Shown here piece after piece: positions 1 to 7,899 of a DNA stretch of 64,000 nt; position 1 is the stretch's first letter, and the number at the start of each line of letters is the position of its first letter. A program made the position numbers and the translations under genes. Source of the DNA: Halobacterium litoreum (GTDB taxonomy: Archaea; Halobacteriota; Halobacteria; Halobacteriales; Halobacteriaceae); assembly GCF_021233415.1 (NCBI RefSeq), contig NZ_CP089466.1:2232001-2296000 (forward strand). Direction: 5' to 3'. Below the pieces are notes generated by a model. That model was not told where the DNA came from. It saw nothing but the letters and a program-made list of their open reading frames with translations, and searched no databases.

Positions 1-372
1 CTCCCGGCGCTGTTCGAATCCGGCGGCGGCGCCATCGTCAACGTCGCGTCGAAGGCAGGCATCCGCGGGAGTCCGGGGCGCACGCCGTACGGCGCGAGCA
101 AGCACGGCGTCGTCGGACTGACGCGGTCGGCCGCGCTGGAGGTGGCCGACGAGGCCGTCCGCATCAACGCGGTCTGCCCGACCATCGTGGACACGCCGGC
201 GCTCCAGTCGATGACCGAGCGCGAGCGCGAACAGGTCGTCGGGAACGTCCCGATGGGCCGGCCCGCCGACCCCGAGGAGGTGGCGAACGCCATCGCGTGG
301 CTGAGTTCGGACGAGGCGTCGTTCGTCACCGGCCACGCGCTCCCCGTCGACGGCGGCGAGACCCAACAGTAG
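1..372 (+). CDS. Short-chain dehydrogenase/reductase, C-terminal part
   Basis: The 5' end lies outside the window; the reading frame is open from base 1. The visible 123 residues carry the SDR catalytic pair YGASK (Tyr-x3-Lys, about residues 31-35 of the visible part), preceded by the strand NVASKAG with the catalytic Ser. The C-terminal half has the usual RINAVCPTIVDTP nucleotide-binding loop and a closing segment ending HALPVDGGE, typical of classical SDRs. The enzyme would oxidise or reduce an alcohol/ketone with NAD(P); the substrate cannot be read from this part. Family certain, function unknown. The next gene starts 72 bases on behind its own TATA-like box, so it is probably a separate unit. 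Confidence 0.9.
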   Translation, partial: LPALFESGGGAIVNVASKAGIRGSPGRTPYGASKHGVVGLTRSAALEVADEAVRINAVCPTIVDTPALQSMTEREREQVVGNVPMGRPADPEEVANAIAWLSSDEASFVTGHALPVDGGETQQ

Positions 373-405
373 CCGTTCCGACTGCGGCCCGAAGGCGAAC
401 GCGGG

Positions 406-416
406 CTAAATTTTAT
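406..416 (+). promoter_or_regulatory. TATA-like box of the acyl-CoA ligase gene
   Basis: CTAAATTTTAT stands out in GC-rich sequence and is centred about 33 bases before the ATG at 444. That places a predicted transcription start only a few bases ahead of the start codon, so the mRNA would be nearly leaderless. Inference from spacing and base composition. Confidence 0.5.
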
Positions 417-443
417 CTCCCCGACAGTTATACGTCGTGACGT

Positions 444-2123
444 ATGTCCCCACAGCACAACCTCGCGGACTACGAGTCGCGATACGAGTCGTTCGCCTGG
501 GACGACATCTACGCCGAAGCCGACTGGGACGCCCCCGAGTCGCTGAACATCGCCCACGAGGTCGCCGACCGCCACGCCGCTGGCGGCGACCGAATCGCCC
601 TCCAGCAGGTCGGCGTCGACGGCGACGCGACCCAATTGACGTTCGCGGAACTCGCCGACCAGACCAGCCAGTTCGCGAACGTCCTCGAATCCCTCGGCGT
701 CCAGCGGGGCGAACGCGTGTTCTCCTACATGCCCCGCATCCCCGAGCACTTCGTCGCGCTCGTCGGCACGCTCAAGCGCGGCGCGACGTGGGGGAGCATC
801 AACGAGCGCTTCGGCCCGGACGGCATCGCGTACCGCCTCGACGACTGCGACGCCACCACCGTCGTCACCACCTCCGAGAACCGCGACACCATCGAGCGAG
901 CGCTCGACGACGTGCCGAGCGTCGAGCACGTCGTCGTGGTCGACCGCGGCGACGGAATCCGCGACGGCGACGTGGACTTCGCGGACGCGATGGCCGACGC
1001 GAGCACCGACTACGAGACGGCCCAGACCGGCGGCGAGGACGACGCAATGCTCTACTACACGTCCGGAACGACCGGGCCCGCGAAGGGCGTGCGCCACAAG
1101 CACCGCTGGATTGCGGGCGTCGCCGCGACCCAGCGCTACAGCGTCGACCTCCAAGAGGGAGACCTCTACTGGTCGACCGGCGACCTCGGGTGGCTCACCG
1201 GCGCCATCAACGCGCTCGGCGCGTGGTTCTGGGGCACCACGCTGTTCGTCTACGAGGGCGAGTTCGACCCCGAGACGTGGGCCGACCTGCTCGACGACTA
1301 CCCCGTGTCGGTGCTGTTCTCGGTGCCGACCGCCTACCGGATGCTCCGCGAGAACGAGGGCGTCCTCGACGGCGCCGACCTCGACCTGCGGCACGCGCTG
1401 TCCATCGGCGAACCGCTGTCGGCGGGCGTCGTCGAGTGGGGCGAGGACGCCCTCGGCGTGACGATTCTGGACACCTACGGCCAGACCGAGACAGGGAACA
1501 TGATAATCAACAACTACCCGACGATGGAGTTGCGCCCCGGCTCCATGGGCAAACCCCTCCCCGGCATCGAGGCCGCCGTGGTCGACCCCGAGACCGGCGA
1601 GGTCCTGCCGCCCGGCGAGACGGGAGAAATCGCCCAGCGCGGCGACTACCCGTGTTTCTTCGCGGGCTACTGGGAGAACCCCGAGAAGACCGACGCCTGC
1701 TTCGTCGACGGCCCCGACGGCGAGTGGTATCTCTCGGGTGACCTCGCGCACGTCGACGAGGACGGCTACTTCTGGTTCGAGGGCCGCGCCGACGACGTCA
1801 TCCTCTCCTCGGGCTACCGCATCGGCCCCTTCGAGGTCGAGAGTTCCCTCGGCGAACACGACGCCGTCGCGGAGGCCGCCGTCGTCCCCAAACCACACCG
1901 CGAGCGCGGCAACATCGTGAAGGCGTACGTCGTCCCGAGCGAGGCCGCGACCCCCAGCGAGGACCTGAAGACCGACGTCCGCGACCACGTCAAATCCGAA
2001 CTCTCCGCCCACGAGTACCCCCGCGAAATCGAGTTCGTCGACGACCTCCCGAAGACGGTCACCGGGAAGATTCGCCGGACAGAACTGCAGGACGACGCCG
2101 AAGCGGAAGCCGACGTGGAGTGA
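444..2123 (+). CDS. Acyl-CoA synthetase (AMP-forming), ACSM/acetyl-CoA-ligase type
   Basis: A 559-residue member of the ANL adenylating superfamily, which activates a carboxylic acid to acyl-AMP and then acyl-CoA. The P-loop motif YYTSGTTGPAKG is at 204-215, YGQTE at 345-349, the hinge region SGYRIGPFEVE at about 450, and the C-terminal catalytic lysine in KTVTGKIRR at about 538. Length is normal for the family. The WSTGDLGWLTG segment and the overall form resemble medium-chain acyl-CoA ligases and short-chain acyl-CoA synthetases; chain length cannot be decided. Cytosolic. The preceding SDR may belong to the same fatty- or keto-acid metabolism, but a separate TATA box argues against one transcript. 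Start chosen at the ATG that gives the first acidic residues and fits the TATA spacing. Confidence 0.92.
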   Translation: MSPQHNLADYESRYESFAWDDIYAEADWDAPESLNIAHEVADRHAAGGDRIALQQVGVDGDATQLTFAELADQTSQFANVLESLGVQRGERVFSYMPRIPEHFVALVGTLKRGATWGSINERFGPDGIAYRLDDCDATTVVTTSENRDTIERALDDVPSVEHVVVVDRGDGIRDGDVDFADAMADASTDYETAQTGGEDDAMLYYTSGTTGPAKGVRHKHRWIAGVAATQRYSVDLQEGDLYWSTGDLGWLTGAINALGAWFWGTTLFVYEGEFDPETWADLLDDYPVSVLFSVPTAYRMLRENEGVLDGADLDLRHALSIGEPLSAGVVEWGEDALGVTILDTYGQTETGNMIINNYPTMELRPGSMGKPLPGIEAAVVDPETGEVLPPGETGEIAQRGDYPCFFAGYWENPEKTDACFVDGPDGEWYLSGDLAHVDEDGYFWFEGRADDVILSSGYRIGPFEVESSLGEHDAVAEAAVVPKPHRERGNIVKAYVVPSEAATPSEDLKTDVRDHVKSELSAHEYPREIEFVDDLPKTVTGKIRRTELQDDAEAEADVE

Positions 2124-2198
2124 AACCCACACCGAGCGCTTGCGAGGTACAGAATCCGCCACCGCTCGGTGTGAAGCGAGAACCGCCGAGGGAGTGGA

Positions 2199-2312
2199 TG
2201 GGCCCTGGCGGATTTGAACCACCGCTCACCCGGTGTCCCACAGTCCCGCCGCGCGAGGCGACGGGAGACTGGTATGAGCCGGGGGCTTTGAACCAGACTA
2301 AGCTAAGGGCCC
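2199..2312 (-). tRNA. tRNA-Met(CAT), elongator, with a 38-base intron
   Basis: Read on the minus strand, acceptor arms GGGCCCT/GGGCCC pair, the D-stem GCTT/AAGC pairs, the anticodon stem CCCGG/CCGGG pairs around loop C-T-CAT-A, and the T-arm contains GGTTCAAATCC. The anticodon CAT is at 2274-2276. Between positions 37 and 38 an insert at 2235-2272 interrupts the loop. The insert folds on itself (AGTC/GACT, CCCG/CGGG and CGCC/GGCG arms round a small loop), as expected for a bulge-helix-bulge intron cut by the archaeal splicing endonuclease. Introns in elongator tRNA-Met are known in haloarchaea. Discriminator base A; CCA is not encoded. Mature length 76. Confidence 0.92.
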
Positions 2313-2469
2313 TGTGTGCCCAGATTTCTGTGGGACGGCCTTTAGCGTATCGGGTTGCTCCAGGGCGTTCAGCGACACCGCCGCCGCGTGCGGTTCGTGG
2401 TCGGTGCTGTCGGCATCGTCGGTTCGGCACGCCGAGTAGAGAAAGCGGGCGTGCTGTCTCGGACGGCCG

Positions 2470-4278
2470 TCACCTGGTCTGAATTTCGAATCGGACGCCG
2501 TCGGAGGACTCGCTGTCGCCGATTTCGATGCGCCAGTCGTGCGCGAGGACGATCTGCCGGACGCTCGCCATCCCCATCCCGGTGCCGCCGTTGTACTCTT
2601 TCGTCGAGAATCCCTGTTCGAACACGCGCTCTCGGTTCTTCTCGGGGATTCCCGGCCCGTTGTCTTCGAGGTAGATGCCGTCCTCGAAGGAGCCGACGCG
2701 AACGTCCACCGGTGGTTCGCCGTGTTCTATCGAGTTCCCGAGGAGGTTGTCGAACATCCGACGGACGGCTTCCGGGTTCCCGTGAACCGTCGGCGTGCCG
2801 TCGACTTCGAGTGACCCCGTGTCCCCGTGTTGGTCCAGGGAGTCCCAGATGCCTTCGACGAGTTCTCGCACGTCGATTTTCTGGTGTTCGCCGACGATGG
2901 TGCCGGACTCCAGGGCGTCGGCGACGTCGTCTATCAGTTGGCTCATCCGGTCGAGGGACGGGAGCGCTTCCTCGACGTGTTCGACGTCCCCGGTCTCGAC
3001 CGCCAGCTCCAGTCGGCCGCGAATCGTCTGGAGCGGGTTCTGCATGTCGTGTGAGAGGACGCCGGCGAGCGACCCGAACTCCTCGAGCAGTTCTCGTCGC
3101 GCCGTGACGTCCTCCTGAAACCCGACGAAGTGTTCGGCGTCGCCGTCCGCGTCGGTCAGCGGGATTACCGTGACGCGGTTCCAGAACAGTTCCCCGTCTC
3201 GGCGGTAGTTCCGGAGTTCAACACTCACCGCTTCGCCGGCGTCGATGGCGGCGGCCAGTTCGGCGACCGGTTCGTCGCGCGTTCGCTCCCCTTGGAGGAA
3301 TCGACAGTTGCGGCCGAGGACGTCCGACTGGGAGTAGCCCGTCGTCTCGACGAATCCGTCGTTCGCGTAAACGATGGGGTTGTCCGGCTGGGCCGCGTCG
3401 GTGATGGTGATTCCGATGGGCGTCTCGTCCATCGCGCGTTCTTTCAGCGAGAGCTCGTCGCGGACCGCTTCGGCGTCGTCGGTCTCGGAGACGGTGCAGA
3501 CCAAGGTGTCCTCGTCCGTGTATATCAAGCGGTGGTCGACGGTGACGGTCTCGCCGTTCTTGTGGCGGTAGTCCGTTTCGCCGACCCATTCGCCGTCTCT
3601 CGCCTGCGGGAGCATCTCTTCGGCGACGCGGGCCGTTTCGTCCTCCGCGTACAGGATGTCCCAGTGTCGCCCGAGTAGTTCCGTCCGTTCGTAGCCGACG
3701 ATGTCCGCGTACGCCTCGTTGACGTAGACGAACTCGCCGTCGGTGTCGAGGAGGCTGATGCCGTCGTGGGCCGTTTCGATGGCGCGGAATCCGCACGCGA
3801 CCTGGCGTTCGGCGCGACGCCGGGAGACGGCCTGTTCGATGCGGTTCGCGAGCACCTCGTACTGCTCCGTGCCGCCCTCTTTCTGGAGGTATTCGGTGAC
3901 GCCGGCGGATATCGCCTCACTGGCGATTTCCTCGCTGCCTTTCCCGGTGAACAGGATGAACGGGAGGTCAGGGGCGTCCTCGCGGATGGCTTCGAGGACG
4001 TCCAGGCCGTCCATCGCTGGCATGTCGTAGTCACAGACGACGCAGTCGACGTCGCCCTCTCGGGCGAGTTCCACGCCGTCGGACGGCGTGGTCTCGGTTC
4101 GAACCTCGAAGAACTCGCGTTCCCGTTCGAGGAACACCGAGACGAGGTCGGCGAAGTCGTCGTCGTCTTCGATGTGGAGGACGGTAACGCCTTCGTCGAC
4201 GTCCGTGAGGAGGGCTTGGCGGTCCAGTTCTGACCCGATTGTGAGGCCGTCGGGCGGTGTGTTCGTCTCTTCGCTCAT
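2470..4278 (-). CDS. Hybrid sensor histidine kinase: receiver-PAS-LOV-HisKA-HATPase
   Basis: The 602-residue cytosolic protein has no membrane segment. It opens with a receiver domain (about 30-150; phospho-acceptor Asp83 in CDYDMP, Lys113), then a PAS domain (about 165-275) and a second PAS domain (about 280-395) with the LOV signature GRNCRFLQG. Cys325 is the expected flavin-adduct cysteine, and the other flavin-contacting residues N357, N367 and Q388 are also present. A HisKA H-box follows with His410 in LSHDMQNPL, then an HATPase domain with NLLGNSIEHG, DNGPGIP and GGTGMGM boxes. By family knowledge this is a candidate blue-light-responsive kinase. No partner regulator is adjacent; the nearest regulator gene is the divergent Lrp-type one. 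No Glu or Gln replaces the key Cys, so photochemistry is plausible but unproven. Confidence 0.9.
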   Translation of the reverse strand: MSEETNTPPDGLTIGSELDRQALLTDVDEGVTVLHIEDDDDFADLVSVFLEREREFFEVRTETTPSDGVELAREGDVDCVVCDYDMPAMDGLDVLEAIREDAPDLPFILFTGKGSEEIASEAISAGVTEYLQKEGGTEQYEVLANRIEQAVSRRRAERQVACGFRAIETAHDGISLLDTDGEFVYVNEAYADIVGYERTELLGRHWDILYAEDETARVAEEMLPQARDGEWVGETDYRHKNGETVTVDHRLIYTDEDTLVCTVSETDDAEAVRDELSLKERAMDETPIGITITDAAQPDNPIVYANDGFVETTGYSQSDVLGRNCRFLQGERTRDEPVAELAAAIDAGEAVSVELRNYRRDGELFWNRVTVIPLTDADGDAEHFVGFQEDVTARRELLEEFGSLAGVLSHDMQNPLQTIRGRLELAVETGDVEHVEEALPSLDRMSQLIDDVADALESGTIVGEHQKIDVRELVEGIWDSLDQHGDTGSLEVDGTPTVHGNPEAVRRMFDNLLGNSIEHGEPPVDVRVGSFEDGIYLEDNGPGIPEKNRERVFEQGFSTKEYNGGTGMGMASVRQIVLAHDWRIEIGDSESSDGVRFEIQTR

Positions 4279-4600
4279 GTGCTGTCGTACCTAGCCGGAG
4301 TCGGTCGGTGCGGGTGACCGCGAGCAGTCAATAGTGGAACTACAGGAGCCCCTACACCCACCCATAGCGGGCGTGACATTCCGAAATGTAATAAATCCCT
4401 TCCTAACTAATTCGAGGGTTTTCCGATGTTCGTAAAGAGGTTTGATTTTCGAAAACGAGACAGATTTTGCTTCGAGAAGTGTATTTCCTGGACCGGGTTT
4501 TTGTGTCGCCGCGTCACAAGTTGCGAGATTTTTACCGATAGAGAACGGCGTGAGTAATATTTTTACCACACCCCTCGTATTCTGGACGTAACCGAGCCGA
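4279..4600. promoter_or_regulatory. AT-rich divergent intergenic region
   Basis: This 322-base gap separates the histidine kinase (minus) from the Lrp-type gene (plus) and is clearly more AT-rich than its surroundings, with runs such as AAATGTAATAAATCC near 4384. Two similar T-runs, GATTTTTACC near 4529 and ATATTTTTACC near 4557, lie before the plus-strand gene; the second is about 40 bases from the ATG and is the likelier TATA element. No convincing protein-coding or structural RNA gene was seen in it. Confidence 0.5.
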
Positions 4601-5080
4601 ATGCCACACCAACTCGACGACACCGATAGGGAGTTACTCCGGCTCCTCCAGTCGAACGCACGGTACACCGCGACCGAGCTCGCCGACCGAATCGGTGTCT
4701 CCGACAACACGGTCCACAACCGAATGGCCCGCCTCGAAGACGCCGGCGTCATCACCGGCTACAAGGCCACCGTCGACCCCGGCGAAGCGGGCCTCGACCT
4801 CTTCTTTCATTTCATCTGCACGACCCGAATCAGCAACCGCGCCGACGTCGCCGAACAGATCATGACCTTCCCGGAGGTGCTCGAAGTGACCGAACTCATG
4901 ACCGGCCAGGAGAACCTCCACATCAAGATGGTCGGAGCGACCGACAGAGACGTCACGGACATGGCAGAGCGGCTCGACGAACTCCCGCTCGAAATCAACG
5001 ACGAGACGCTCATCCGCACCAACCACACCAAGCCCATCGACTTCACGAGCGTCCCGGGCACGGACCGAGACGACGAGTGA
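4601..5080 (+). CDS. Lrp/AsnC-family transcriptional regulator
   Basis: A 159-residue protein with an N-terminal winged helix-turn-helix (about 5-60: LDDTDRELLRLLQSNARYT, ELADRIGVSDNTVHNRMARL) followed by an AsnC/RAM-type effector domain from about 65 to 145. This is the normal size and order for an Lrp-like regulator, which binds DNA as dimers or higher oligomers, often with an amino acid or other small ligand. The effector half contains the pattern VLEVTELMTGQENLHIKMVG, typical of the Lrp sensor core. Target unknown. It is transcribed away from the light-sensor-like kinase and sits 119 bases from the convergent sulfur-type operon, so regulation of either neighbour is possible but not shown. 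Confidence 0.9.
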   Translation: MPHQLDDTDRELLRLLQSNARYTATELADRIGVSDNTVHNRMARLEDAGVITGYKATVDPGEAGLDLFFHFICTTRISNRADVAEQIMTFPEVLEVTELMTGQENLHIKMVGATDRDVTDMAERLDELPLEINDETLIRTNHTKPIDFTSVPGTDRDDE

Positions 5081-5198
5081 CGCGCCCGCGTTCCGGCGCG
5101 AACGCACACTCGGACCCCCGAAGGACTGGAATCCGGGAGGTAACGGAGGGTTCGACGCGCGTGTGGTCCCCCACCACAGAGGACGGAGTCGGGGCTGC

Positions 5199-5822
5199 TC
5201 ACTCCGGGGAGGACGCGCGCGCTCGGCCGACCGCGGCGGCGAGCGCGAACACGTACCCGAGTCCGTACTGGACGTCGGGGTCGCGAAGTTCACGGAGCAA
5301 CCCGACGGGGCCGACTCGCTCGGCGGGCTGGCGTTCGGTTTCGCCGACGGCCGCGAGGAGAGACTCGATGCCGTCTCGGGTGTCGTCGTCGGCGGCTGTC
5401 TGTGCGACCTCGCCGAGTGACGCGCCGGTCCCGGCGAGCGTGGTCACCATCTCGTCGTCGAGGGCCGCGGTGGCGAGCGACACGACCTCGGCGAGTTCCA
5501 CGAGTTCGTCGAGCGTGCCGCGCTCTTGGAGGTCGACCAGCGTCTCGAGAGCGTCCTGGAGTTCGGCGCCGTTCTCGCCGACCGCCGCGGCCAACTCGAC
5601 GGTCTCGTCGGTCGCGATCCCGTCCGCGGACTCGGCGAGCGTCGACCCGGTCGCCGAGAGGTCGCGGACCATCTCGTCGGAGAGCGCGCGCTCGCCCAAC
5701 GAGAGCACGTCGAGGAGTTCGTTGACGGCGTCGAGGTTCTCGACGAAGTCGGCGACCGCCTCGGGGTTCTCCTCGATTGCCGACTCGAGCGCCGACCGCT
5801 CGAGTTCTCCGTTCTCAGTCAT
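5199..5822 (-). CDS. DUF1641-family protein of a sulfur-type operon
   Basis: A 207-residue acidic protein, almost entirely helical in appearance, with repeated short hydrophobic segments (LDAVNELLDVLSLGERALSD, VVSLATAALDDEMVTTLAGT) and a C-terminal GLLRELRDPDVQYGLGYVFA motif that I associate with DUF1641. It begins two bases after the stop of the quinone-reductase-like gene, so it is the last gene of the tusA-sqr-like operon. DUF1641 proteins commonly accompany SQR/FAD oxidoreductases and formate dehydrogenase accessory genes; no reaction is known. Start chosen at the ATG at 5822; a longer open frame upstream would overlap the previous gene by about 150 bases and is not used. Confidence 0.8.
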   Translation of the reverse strand: MTENGELERSALESAIEENPEAVADFVENLDAVNELLDVLSLGERALSDEMVRDLSATGSTLAESADGIATDETVELAAAVGENGAELQDALETLVDLQERGTLDELVELAEVVSLATAALDDEMVTTLAGTGASLGEVAQTAADDDTRDGIESLLAAVGETERQPAERVGPVGLLRELRDPDVQYGLGYVFALAAAVGRARASSPE

Positions 5823-5824
5823 GG

Positions 5825-6967
5825 TCAGAGCAACCCCCGTGCGGTGAGCCAGTAGGACTCGTTGTACGCGAGTTTCGACCAGTGCAGTTTCTGGGACGGC
5901 GGCGCCGGCGACGGCGGGTTCTCGTAGTCGAACTCGACGAACGACGCCGCGTCCATGCCGGTCTCGATGAAACACAGCGTCTTCCCGTCGTAGGTCGCGG
6001 TCGCCGGGCGTCCGCGAATCTCGCTGGCGAGGCGCTGGCCGACCACGCCGGCCTGGTAGTGCGCGACGCTGCCCGCGTTCGGCACGCCCGTGTCGGCGGT
6101 GTCACCGAGCGCGTAGACGTCCTCGGCGGCCTCGGCTTCGAGCGTGTGCTTATCGACATCGACCCAGCCGTCGTCGCCGAGGCCGGCGTCCTCTACGAGG
6201 TCGATGCCGGCGTGGGGCGGAATCGCCACCAGCAGGTCGTAGTCGAGGTGGGCCCCCTCCATCGAGGTTATCGACTGCGCGTCGGGGTCGACCGATTCGG
6301 CGTTGAAGAACGTCTCCACCTCGATGTCGCGTTCGTCCATGATGGGGCGCGCCCACTCGGCGATGTGGGAGTTGCCGTGGACGCGCTGAATCGGGTACGT
6401 GTACGTGATGTCGACGTCCTCGCGGAGGCCGCGCTTCCGGAACCAGTCGTCGGCCATGAACACGAACTCGAGGGGCGCCGCGGGACACATGTGGGGCGAC
6501 CCGACGACGCTCAACACGAGGTGTCCCTCGGTGAACGACAGGAGTTCCTCGCGGAGCGCGGTGGCGCCCGACTCGCTGTAGTAGTCGTGGCCCGCCTGCT
6601 CGAGGCCGGGAATCCGTTCGGGTTCGAGTGTCGACCCGGTCGCCAACACGAGGTAGTCGTAACTGAGCGACGGACCGTCGCCGAATCCGAGGCGCTTGCT
6701 CTCGGTGTCGATGTCGGTCACGCGGTCGATTCGGAGGTCGACCTCGTCGGGGACGAGTTCGTCGAGGCGGCGCCGGCCGTCGGCCGGTTCGCGCTGGTCG
6801 AACGGCACGTACAGCCACACCGGCTTGTAGACGTGGTCGGGGTCGTCGTTGACGAGGGTGATGTGGACGTCCCCGGCTGCGACCTCGGCGTCGAGGCGCT
6901 CGGCGAGGTCGTTCGCGAGGACGGTCCCGCCAGTCCCGCCACCGACGACGACGACGTGTTCGGTCAT
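5825..6967 (-). CDS. FAD-dependent oxidoreductase, sulfide:quinone reductase-like
   Basis: A 380-residue flavoprotein. The FAD-binding VVVVGGGTGGTVLAN motif is at 5-19, the ATG-type second motif LVLATGS at 106-112, and the C-terminal FAD motif DVYALGDT at 283-290. Cys161 (HMCPAAPLE) and Cys332 (TLCFIETG) lie where the redox-active cysteines of sulfide:quinone oxidoreductases are found, so transfer of electrons from a sulfur compound to quinone at the membrane face is the favoured role. The C-terminus (LHWSKLAYNESYWLTARGLL) is amphipathic, as in membrane-associated SQRs. It overlaps the TusA gene by four bases (ATGA) and precedes DUF1641 by two bases. Substrate (sulfide, persulfide or other) is not fixed by sequence. 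Confidence 0.85.
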   Translation of the reverse strand: MTEHVVVVGGGTGGTVLANDLAERLDAEVAAGDVHITLVNDDPDHVYKPVWLYVPFDQREPADGRRRLDELVPDEVDLRIDRVTDIDTESKRLGFGDGPSLSYDYLVLATGSTLEPERIPGLEQAGHDYYSESGATALREELLSFTEGHLVLSVVGSPHMCPAAPLEFVFMADDWFRKRGLREDVDITYTYPIQRVHGNSHIAEWARPIMDERDIEVETFFNAESVDPDAQSITSMEGAHLDYDLLVAIPPHAGIDLVEDAGLGDDGWVDVDKHTLEAEAAEDVYALGDTADTGVPNAGSVAHYQAGVVGQRLASEIRGRPATATYDGKTLCFIETGMDAASFVEFDYENPPSPAPPSQKLHWSKLAYNESYWLTARGLL

Positions 6968-7200
6968 GCTTTCTCCACGTAGAACGCCGTGTGGTCGTCT
7001 CGCTCTTCGACGGCGAGGACGTCGTTCCCGGCTTCCTCGGCCCACTCGGGCACGTCGGTTCGGGACTGCTCGTTGTCACTCAGGAGGCGGACGACGTCCC
7101 CGGAGTCGGCACCCCGGATGGCGCTCACGAGGTCCATCAGTGGACCCGGGCACGCTGCGCCGCGCGCGTCGACCGTCGTCTTGGGTTCAATGTCTGGCAT
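6964..7200 (-). CDS. TusA-family sulfurtransferase
   Basis: A 78-residue protein with the family's signature CPGP at residues 17-20 (DARGAACPGPLMDLVSAI); Cys17 is the expected persulfide-carrying cysteine. The rest fits the small two-layer TusA fold, ending in a strand, HTAFYVEKA. TusA proteins pass sulfane sulfur between partners in the cytosol. As first gene of an operon with an SQR-like flavoprotein, it could accept or deliver sulfur for that enzyme; alternatively it could feed tRNA thiolation, but the operon context favours sulfur oxidation or detoxification. A palindrome overlaps the presumed promoter 36-50 bases upstream. Confidence 0.9.
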   Translation of the reverse strand: MPDIEPKTTVDARGAACPGPLMDLVSAIRGADSGDVVRLLSDNEQSRTDVPEWAEEAGNDVLAVEERDDHTAFYVEKA

Positions 7201-7235
7201 AGCGTCTCACGGGTGGGGCTACGCGCTCCCCCAAA

Positions 7236-7250
7236 ATAGTATTGTACTAT
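7236..7250 (-). promoter_or_regulatory. Palindrome in the tusA operon promoter
   Basis: ATAGTA-ttg-TACTAT is a perfect 6+6 dyad in an AT-rich patch (7231-7263) just before the TusA gene. On the minus strand it overlaps the TATA-like run TTATAGTACAA, so a repressor bound here would block promoter access. No matching site was noticed elsewhere in the window. The regulator is unknown. Confidence 0.45.
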
Positions 7251-7363
7251 AATTCCAATATTGTGGGAAAAGCAGGAGTCGGAACGCGAGTCAACACATC
7301 CGACCGACACCCGGAGAACGGACTGCACAGCCACGGAGGGCGGAGCAGCCACCAAGAGCGGTG

Positions 7364-7810
7364 TCATTCGGACGCGCGTCGGGCGTCGGCGAGCAGGCCG
7401 CGGATGGCGGTCGCGGCGTCCTCGAAGGCGTCGACGTTCATCGCGTCGGTGGTGAAGAGGACGCCGGCGTCGCCCTGAATGACCCGAACGACGAAGCCGT
7501 CGCGGTGGAAGCGCACGGTGAACTCGTAGGGACCGATGTCGGAGTCGCCAGCGCGGTCGGCGATGGCGGTGCGGACGGGGCCTTCGGCGAAGCCGGTTCG
7601 CTCGAACACGCGACCGCTCAGCGCGTTCTCGTTTCGCAGCACTGTGAGGGCGGCCGACACGTCCGGCTCTCGAACCGCGTTGAAGAACTCGGCGTTTATC
7701 GACTCGGTCTCGTCCTCGTCAAGTTCCGCGCCGGCCGGGATGGACACCGTGACGATATCGTTCTCGGTGCTGGTGTCGATACCACTGCGTCCGGTCTGTG
7801 ATTCGGGCAT
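7364..7810 (-). CDS. Hypothetical haloarchaeal protein
   Basis: A 148-residue soluble acidic protein that I do not recognise. Features seen: a serine/threonine-rich N-terminus, a segment FFNAVREPDVSAALTVLRNE, a central GYEFTV-like strand region (IGPYEFTVRFHRDGFVVRVI) and a C-terminal helix. It lacks cysteines and membrane segments. An in-frame ATG at 7837 would add nine residues; the later ATG was chosen because the added residues are not protein-like, but neither start is supported by a clear promoter. It stands alone between convergent and tandem neighbours, with about 90 bases to the next gene. Confidence 0.7.
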   Translation of the reverse strand: MPESQTGRSGIDTSTENDIVTVSIPAGAELDEDETESINAEFFNAVREPDVSAALTVLRNENALSGRVFERTGFAEGPVRTAIADRAGDSDIGPYEFTVRFHRDGFVVRVIQGDAGVLFTTDAMNVDAFEDAATAIRGLLADARRASE

Positions 7811-7899
7811 CGTCGGTTCGTCTCGGAGACCGGACAAGAACCACGCCGACGTGTTTCTCTCTCGGAGACACCTCCCTGCCCGACTCGGGGACGGCCGCG

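Noticed and set aside
437-1741. Open frame of about 430 codons overlapping the acyl-CoA ligase gene in another frame
   Set aside because: The translation is almost pure Arg/Pro/Gly/Ala and has no domain, typical of an alternative frame in high-GC DNA.
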